From Streptomyces sp. NBC_00459 (GTDB lineage Bacteria; Actinomycetota; Actinomycetes; Streptomycetales; Streptomycetaceae), in NCBI RefSeq assembly GCF_036013955.1, contig NZ_CP107903.1, positions 1,302,001 to 1,366,000 of the forward strand: 64,000 nucleotides of DNA. The letters are read 5' to 3'. The notes beneath the pieces were generated by a model, which was not told the DNA's origin, made no database searches, and saw only the letters and a list, made by a program, of their open reading frames with translations. Numbering within the stretch: position 1 is the stretch's first letter; the number at the start of each line of letters is the position of its first letter. Shown here one piece after another: positions 58,922 to 64,000 of the stretch. The position numbers and the translations under genes are program-made.

Positions 58922-59464
58922 CTACCAACCGACAAGCCTGTCCAGCACGAGCGTCGCGCTCGACAGGTAGTCGCCGTATCCGCCCCGGAAGAACAGCAAC
59001 GGGGTTTTCGGTGATTCGACGCGGAGATCGCGGACCCGTCCCACGACCAGCCAGTGATCGCCGATCTCGACGAACTGCTCGACCGTGCAGTCGACCCAGG
59101 CGACCACTCCGTCGAGCACGGGACTGCCCAGCGCGGACGCGTTCCAGTTGGTGCCCTCGAACCGTTGCGAGGCCCGGCCCGCCAGCTGCCGGGACAGTCG
59201 TTCCTGGTTGCCCGCGAGCGAATTGGCGCAGAAACGGCCGGCGGTTCGGATCGTCCGCAGGGTCGTGGAGGAACGGTCGACGAGAAAGGACACCAGGGGC
59301 GGGTCCAGGGAAACGGAGGTAAAGGTCCCGACCACCATTCCGTGCGGCCGCCGTTCGGCGTCCGTGGTGGTGATCGCGACCACGCTCGTGGGGAAGTTTC
59401 CCAGGACGTCGCGGAATCGGCGCCCGTCGATCGAATCCGCCGGACGACCGGAACTGTCGCTCAT
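58922..59464 (-). CDS. hsaB: flavin reductase component (HsaB-like)
   Basis: A 180-residue flavin reductase-like protein: FRDVLGNFPTSVVAITTTDA, HGMVVGTFTSVSLDPPLVSF, and GDHWLVVGRVRDLRVE are hallmarks of the HpaC/HsaB family. It supplies reduced flavin to HsaA for 3-HSA 4-hydroxylation. It starts nine bases after the hsaA stop, matching the usual two-component pairing. Confidence 0.92.
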   Translation of the reverse strand: MSDSSGRPADSIDGRRFRDVLGNFPTSVVAITTTDAERRPHGMVVGTFTSVSLDPPLVSFLVDRSSTTLRTIRTAGRFCANSLAGNQERLSRQLAGRASQRFEGTNWNASALGSPVLDGVVAWVDCTVEQFVEIGDHWLVVGRVRDLRVESPKTPLLFFRGGYGDYLSSATLVLDRLVGW

Positions 59465-59473
59465 CCGGTCTCC

Positions 59474-60655
59474 TCAGATCAGAATGCGCATCGGCTCGGG
59501 CAGCTCAAGTCCCATCTGGGCCAGGGCGTTCGCGTGATAAGCCGCCCCGGGAACATGGATCATGTGCTGGAGTCCGACGTGCGCGTCCCGCCAGAACCGC
59601 TGCATCGGATTGCCCCGCCGGATCGCGTTCCCGCCGGACCTGGCGAAGATCTCGTCCAGCGCGGAGACGGCCCGCCAGGCGCAACGGACCTGGTTGCGCC
59701 GTACGTCGGCCCGGTCCTCGATGCCGATGGGCTTGCCGGCCTCGACCTGGTCGTACAACCGGCTGATGCCGTCGATGAGTTGGACCCGGGAGGCGGCGAT
59801 CTCCGCAGCGGCCTCCCCGGCGGCGTAGAGGACGTAGGGGTCGTCACGCACCTGGACGCCGGTCACGGCGACCCGGTCGCGCTGCTGGGCCAGGTGCACG
59901 GCGAGCGCGCCCTCGCAGATGCCGATGACCGCAGCGGTGATGCCGAGCGGGAACATCGAGCTGAAGGGCAGCTTGTAGAGGGTGTCGGTGAGCCCGACGG
60001 CCTCCGCGGCGGCGCCCTCCTGGACGGCCTCCTGGCGGATGGCTCGGTGCTCGGGGATGAACGCCTTGTCGACGACGACGTCCTTGCTGCCGGTGCCCGA
60101 CAGCCCGACCACGTCCCAGGTGCCGTCGATGATCTCGTAGTCCGAGCGGGGCAGCACGACGTGCAGGACGGTGATGGGCCCGGCGGGCCGCCCCTTGCCG
60201 TCGCCGAGCAGTGCGCCGAGGAAGTCCCACTGACAGTGGTCGCTGCCGGAGGAGAACGGCCAGCGTCCGCTGAGGACATAGCCGCCGTCCACCGGTTCGG
60301 CGATGCCGTTGGGCATGTAGGGCGAGGCGATCCAGGTGTCCGGGTCGTCGTCCCACACCTCGTGTGCGAGCCGGGGATCCATCTGGGCCAGCTCCCAGGG
60401 GTGCACCCCGACGACTCCGGCCACCCAGCCCGCGGCTCCGTCGTGCCGGGCGACCGCCATCACCGCTTCCGCGAAGTCCCGGGGGTGAGCACCGAATCCG
60501 CCGAACTCCTTGGGCTGCAGAAGCCGGATGACCCCTGCGGACTTGAGCAGTTCGACGGTCCGGTCGCTCAGTCTGCCGAGTGACTCGTTCTCGTCGGCGA
60601 GTGCGGCCAGTTCGGAACCCAGCTCCTCGACACGACCGACCACTTCATGCGTCAC
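59474..60655 (-). CDS. hsaA: flavin-dependent 3-HSA hydroxylase oxygenase component
   Basis: A 393-residue group D flavin monooxygenase with acyl-CoA dehydrogenase fold, the same length as known HsaA. FLGALLGDGKGRPA, PRSDYEIIDGTWDVVGLSGTGSKDVVV, and PMQRFWRDAHVGLQHMIHVPG match HsaA-type hydroxylases. It hydroxylates the phenolic A ring of 3-HSA to the catechol cut by HsaC. The GTG at 60,655 has AGGAGG upstream; the frame reaches 60,697. First gene of hsaA-hsaB, 125 bases after mftF on the same strand. Confidence 0.92.
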   Translation of the reverse strand: MTHEVVGRVEELGSELAALADENESLGRLSDRTVELLKSAGVIRLLQPKEFGGFGAHPRDFAEAVMAVARHDGAAGWVAGVVGVHPWELAQMDPRLAHEVWDDDPDTWIASPYMPNGIAEPVDGGYVLSGRWPFSSGSDHCQWDFLGALLGDGKGRPAGPITVLHVVLPRSDYEIIDGTWDVVGLSGTGSKDVVVDKAFIPEHRAIRQEAVQEGAAAEAVGLTDTLYKLPFSSMFPLGITAAVIGICEGALAVHLAQQRDRVAVTGVQVRDDPYVLYAAGEAAAEIAASRVQLIDGISRLYDQVEAGKPIGIEDRADVRRNQVRCAWRAVSALDEIFARSGGNAIRRGNPMQRFWRDAHVGLQHMIHVPGAAYHANALAQMGLELPEPMRILI

Positions 60656-60780
60656 GCCGCACACCTCCTGGCAACTGATCCATCGCGTACGCCGCACGTC
60701 CCCGGCGGCAGGATGTCCTCAGTGTCGTGACGCCCCCCGAGGCCCGCTGAACGCTTTCCGCTGACCGGGACAGGCGCGCC

Positions 60781-62178
60781 TCAGCGGGTGACGCGGGGCC
60801 GCAACGCGGCGGTGGAGCGGCCTTTGAGGGCGGAGAACCACACGCCGGCGCCGTAGGCGAGGTCGTCCAGTCGGCGGGCGACGCCGTAGCGGAGCGGGTC
60901 CAGTGAGTCGTCGCCGCGCCGGTACTCGAGTGCGATGTCGGCCAGAGCGGCGACCGCTGCGGCCCGCCGCATCCGCCGGGACATCAGGCAGCCGACGGCG
61001 GTGAGCGGCCACCAGTGCCGGGTGAGCAGCGCGGAGGTCTGCGCCAGGGTGGCGAGGGCCCCGTTGCCCGCGAGCGGCACGGCCAGCCGGTACGGATGCC
61101 GGGTGCCCTCGAACTTGCGGCCGATACGCAGGACGACGACGCCGAGAACGGTCCCCGCGACCGGCGCCGACCAGCGCCGTTGGGCGAGCAGCGCGGCGGC
61201 GAACACCGCGCTCCAGGGGGCGAACACGGCCGGCGCGATGTTCTCGGGGTGCCGCAGGGCGAGCGGATGCGCCCCGGTCCCGTACACGGCCTTGCGCAGG
61301 AACCAGTCGCCCACCCGCACCCGGTGCTCGTGGGAGGCGCGGACGGCGGGCTCGTAGCGCACCCGCAGCCCCGCCCGGAGCAGTCGCCAGCACAGGTCGA
61401 CGTCCTCCCCCACCCGCATCGCCTCATCGAACCCGCGCCCGTCCCGCAGCGCGTCCACCCGTGCCACCGCGCAGGCCGTCGGCGCCCAGGAGACGGGCGT
61501 GCCGGGGCGCACCGCGGCCGGGTGGGCGCCGAGGTCGAGGGAGGACCGGGTGTTCTCGTACCGCTCGATCCAGGTGGTGGCGCCGCCGCCCAGACCGGTG
61601 ATGCGGGGTACGGCCATGGCGACCCGGGGATCGGCGAAGTGCCGGAGCAGGGTCGGCACCGTGTCGGGGTTCAGCACGATGTCGGAGTCGGCGAGGACGA
61701 CGTAGGGCGTGGTCACGTGGCGGAGCCCGGCGTTGCGCGCACCGGCGGGGCCGGTGTTCGTGTCCAGGGCGACCAGGCGGGCGCCGTACCGGGCGGCGAC
61801 GGCCGCCACGGGGGTCGGGTGCCGCGAGGCGTCGTCGACCACGATCACGGGCGGGCCCGTGCCGATGCTGCGCAGGAGCCGGTCCAGTTGGCGCGGACGG
61901 TCGCGGACCGGGATCACGACCGTGTACCGGGGGTCGCGCGGCATGGGCAGCGAGTCGACGACGGGTTGGGCCAGGCCGCAGTCGATCAGCCGGTCCGCGA
62001 GGAGCGCGCTCGCCGCGTCCCGTACGGGAATTGTCCGACCGACGACGAGTTTGCGGGCCCGCGGTGTCAGTCGTAGCAGGCGGGTCGGGAATCCGCCGAC
62101 GAGGGCGCGCCCGCCGTCGACGACGCGGGTGTGCCGGTCGAACGCGACGACGACACCGACGTCGGCGGGAAGCGTCAT
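60781..62178 (-). CDS. mftF: mycofactocin glycosyltransferase MftF
   Basis: A 465-residue family 2 glycosyltransferase that adds the oligoglucose chain to (pre)mycofactocin. GT-A core: YTVVIPVRDRPRQLDRLLRS, VIVVDDASRHPTPVAAVA, YVVLADSDIVLNPD (the DxD), GEDVDLCWRLLRAG; the N-terminal part and C-terminal hydrophobic segments agree with MftF. The start overlaps the mftE stop (ATGA). Gene order D-E-F on one strand is that of known mycofactocin clusters. Confidence 0.93.
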   Translation of the reverse strand: MTLPADVGVVVAFDRHTRVVDGGRALVGGFPTRLLRLTPRARKLVVGRTIPVRDAASALLADRLIDCGLAQPVVDSLPMPRDPRYTVVIPVRDRPRQLDRLLRSIGTGPPVIVVDDASRHPTPVAAVAARYGARLVALDTNTGPAGARNAGLRHVTTPYVVLADSDIVLNPDTVPTLLRHFADPRVAMAVPRITGLGGGATTWIERYENTRSSLDLGAHPAAVRPGTPVSWAPTACAVARVDALRDGRGFDEAMRVGEDVDLCWRLLRAGLRVRYEPAVRASHEHRVRVGDWFLRKAVYGTGAHPLALRHPENIAPAVFAPWSAVFAAALLAQRRWSAPVAGTVLGVVVLRIGRKFEGTRHPYRLAVPLAGNGALATLAQTSALLTRHWWPLTAVGCLMSRRMRRAAAVAALADIALEYRRGDDSLDPLRYGVARRLDDLAYGAGVWFSALKGRSTAALRPRVTR

Positions 62179-62906
62179 CGGCGTACGGACCCGGTACGGC
62201 GGGCCGGATCGGCGAGGCGGCCCCGGTAGTCGACCGTCCACGCGCCGATCCGGCGGACCGTGGCCGACACCATCGCCTCCATCGTCCGGCTGCCCTCCTC
62301 GGCCGAGGCCCCGGCAGGATCGCCGAGCACACCGGAGGGCGAGACGGCGCGGACACCGTGGGCAGCGAGATCCGGCAGGAGGTCGGGCAGGGGGCGTGTG
62401 TCGCCCGCGACGGCGGCGCCGAGCCGTACGCGCGCCGGGTCCAGGTGCAGCATCAGGGAGGTCTCCGTACGACCGGCGTGCGCGTCACCGCCGGGTGTCC
62501 CGCAGGCGGTCCAGGCGATGTCGTGGCCCTCGGCGCGCAGCAGGCGGAGGGCGGTGTCGAGGGTGGCGGTGTTGCCTCCGTGGCCGTTGACGAACACGAT
62601 GCGGCCCGCCCACAGGGAGAGGGAGCGTGTCAGTTCCACGACCACCGTGCTCAGCGCCTCGTGCCCGATCGAGACGGTCCCCGGGAAGTGCGCGTGTTCG
62701 CCGCTGGCGCCGTAGGCGACCGGCGGTGCCACCCACGACGCGGGCAGGGCGTCCGCCGTGCGCTGTACGACGGCACGGGCGACGACGGTGTCGGTGTCGA
62801 GCGGCAGATGCGGGCCGTGCTGCTCGGTGGACCCGACCGGGACGAGGACCAGCACACCGGACGGTACGGCCGGCCAGACGGCGTCGGCCAGGACGTGCGG
62901 CGCCAT
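62175..62906 (-). CDS. mftE: mycofactocin precursor peptide peptidase MftE
   Basis: A 243-residue creatininase-family metallopeptidase that releases the C-terminal Val-Tyr-derived core from modified MftA. Metal-binding motifs are VGSTEQHGPHLPLDTDT (Glu, His, Asp), FVNGHGGNTATLDTAL and DAHAGRTETSLML. The ATG at 62,906 lies two bases after the mftD stop. The frame open upstream to 63,533 is antisense-type noise within mftD. Confidence 0.93.
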   Translation of the reverse strand: MAPHVLADAVWPAVPSGVLVLVPVGSTEQHGPHLPLDTDTVVARAVVQRTADALPASWVAPPVAYGASGEHAHFPGTVSIGHEALSTVVVELTRSLSLWAGRIVFVNGHGGNTATLDTALRLLRAEGHDIAWTACGTPGGDAHAGRTETSLMLHLDPARVRLGAAVAGDTRPLPDLLPDLAAHGVRAVSPSGVLGDPAGASAEEGSRTMEAMVSATVRRIGAWTVDYRGRLADPARRTGSVRR

Positions 62907-62908
62907 GG

Positions 62909-64000
62909 TCAGGCGACCGGGGCGGGACCCGGGAGGTCGGCGCCGCCCAGGGTCAGTGGGAAGCCCGGCGGTATCACCAGGTCCTCGGGCGACAGCTCGT
63001 GGACCGAGGAGTGACCGAGGCCCAGTACCGCCGAGTCGAGGCCGCCGCGCAGGATGTCCAGCACGTTCGCCACGCCGGCCTGCCCGTTGGCGGCCAGGCC
63101 CCACAGGTAGGCGCGGCCGATCAGGACGGCTCGGGCGCCGAGGGCGAGTGCCTTCGCGACATCGCTGCCGCGCCGGATGCCGCCGTCCAGAAGGACCTCG
63201 ACCTGGTCGCCGACCGCCTCCACGACGGACGGGAGCACGCGGATCGTGGCCGGGGTGGTGTCCAGGTTGTTCCCGCCGTGGTTGGACACGGACAGCGCCG
63301 ACACCCCCGCGTCGACCGCCCGTCTGGCGTCGTCGACCCGGGTCACCCCCTTGAGGAGGAAGGGTCCGCCCCACTCGGCGCGCAGCCACTTGACGTCGTC
63401 CCAGGTCGGCGGCGCGGTCTGCATCCACTCGCCGTAGGCGCCGAAGAAGGTGGGCGACCGGCCGCCGGGGGCCCGCAGGTTGGGCACGGTGAGGTCGGGG
63501 AGTCGGCCGGACCGGGCGTACTGCCAGAGCCACTTGGGCCGGGGCAGCACATCGGGGGCGAACCGCAGCGCGGTCCGGAGATCGAGCTTCTCCGGTATGG
63601 AAGGGCTCCCCCAGTCGCGGCCGTGGGAGAACGACCAGTCCAGGGTGACTATGAGGGCCTTGGCGCCGGCCGCCCTGGCCCGGTCCATCCGCTGGACCAT
63701 GGTGTCGCGCGTGCCGCTCCAGTAGAGCTGGTAGAAGAAGTCCGGCTGGGCGTCGGACACCTCCTCCACCGGCTTGCTCGCGAACGAACTGAGGCCCATG
63801 ACGACGCCCCGGTCGGCAGCGGCCCGGGCGACGGCGACCTCGCCGTCCGGGTGGACCGCCTGCACCCCCGTCGGCGAGATGAGCACCGGCAGCGAGGTGT
63901 GCACGCCCATTACCGTCGTCGACAGGTCGCGCTGCGCGTGATGTCCCACGACGCGCGGGGCGAAGCCCAGTTCGGCGAAGGCAGTGATGTTGTCGTCGAT
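62909..64000 (-). CDS. mftD: pre-mycofactocin synthase MftD (partial at 5' end)
   Basis: The last 363 residues of an FMN-dependent alpha-hydroxyacid dehydrogenase family protein, running off the window end. In the mycofactocin pathway MftD deaminates the cyclised core to give the redox-active pre-mycofactocin. LPVLISPTGVQAVHPDGEVA, LIVTLDWSFSHGRDW, SNHGGNNLDTTPATI (catalytic His) and LLDGGIRRGSDVAKALALGA are visible. The first visible residues IDDNITAFAELGFAPRVVGH continue in frame, so the true start is beyond 64,000. mftA, mftB and mftC are expected just outside. Confidence 0.92.
   Translation of the reverse strand: MDDNITAFAELGFAPRVVGHHAQRDLSTTVMGVHTSLPVLISPTGVQAVHPDGEVAVARAAADRGVVMGLSSFASKPVEEVSDAQPDFFYQLYWSGTRDTMVQRMDRARAAGAKALIVTLDWSFSHGRDWGSPSIPEKLDLRTALRFAPDVLPRPKWLWQYARSGRLPDLTVPNLRAPGGRSPTFFGAYGEWMQTAPPTWDDVKWLRAEWGGPFLLKGVTRVDDARRAVDAGVSALSVSNHGGNNLDTTPATIRVLPSVVEAVGDQVEVLLDGGIRRGSDVAKALALGARAVLIGRAYLWGLAANGQAGVANVLDILRGGLDSAVLGLGHSSVHELSPEDLVIPPGFPLTLGGADLPGPAPVA

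Overview
The window looks like a Streptomyces (or very close actinomycete) chromosome segment. It has very high G+C, many GTG starts, ATGA/GTGA-coupled operons, and six copies of the 'CTGGTCGCGCAGTTCCCCGC' / 'CGCGGCGGAGCCGCA' intergenic repeats that I associate with Streptomyces. Almost every one of the about 60 genes is catabolic. I see no tRNA, rRNA, CRISPR array or transposase.

Layout. 1-8.7 kb: a ring-oxidation block (ferredoxin reductase, SDR, carboxymuconolactone-decarboxylase-like protein, Baeyer-Villiger monooxygenase, two SnoaL-like proteins, a cyclase/formamidase-family hydrolase, a fused E1 2-oxoacid dehydrogenase, a TetR regulator). 8.8-13.7 kb: beta-oxidation genes. 13.8-22.5 kb: an IclR regulator, the hsaE-hsaG-hsaF operon, a MITE-like element, kstD, a TetR regulator, hsaD and hsaC. 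22.6-26 kb: two SDRs of the mycofactocin-coupled type, a P450-type ferredoxin, an amidohydrolase and a small coupled protein. 26-43.6 kb: acyl-CoA dehydrogenases, racemase, thiolase, hydratases, acyl-CoA ligase, P450, CoA transferase and a double-length GntR regulator. 43.7-48.9 kb: a set resembling the levulinate (Lva) 4-hydroxyacyl-CoA phosphorylation pathway. 49-58 kb: crotonase, LLM flavoprotein, amidohydrolase, aldehyde dehydrogenase, thiolase, acyl-CoA dehydrogenase, two SDRs. 58-60.7 kb: membrane protein, hsaB, hsaA. 60.8-64 kb: mftF, mftE and mftD (cut by the window end).

How it fits together. KstD followed by HsaA/HsaB, HsaC, HsaD and HsaE/F/G is the known 9,10-seco route for steroid A/B rings, ending in pyruvate and propionyl-CoA. 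The acyl-CoA ligases, dehydrogenases, hydratases, racemase and thiolases would remove side chains or degrade the remaining C/D-ring acid. Mycofactocin made by Mft enzymes is the likely redox cofactor of the two mycofactocin-coupled SDRs. KshAB, 3beta-HSD and IpdAB are not in the window, so the pathway is incomplete here and the actual substrate is inferred.

Regulation. Fourteen intergenic sites resemble the palindrome ATTGAGTATACTCAAT and mostly overlap -10 boxes; I suggest the tandem-FadR GntR protein as their regulator. A second family around TGTACCGACCG occurs at six promoters and is tentatively assigned to the TetR protein at 8.0 kb.
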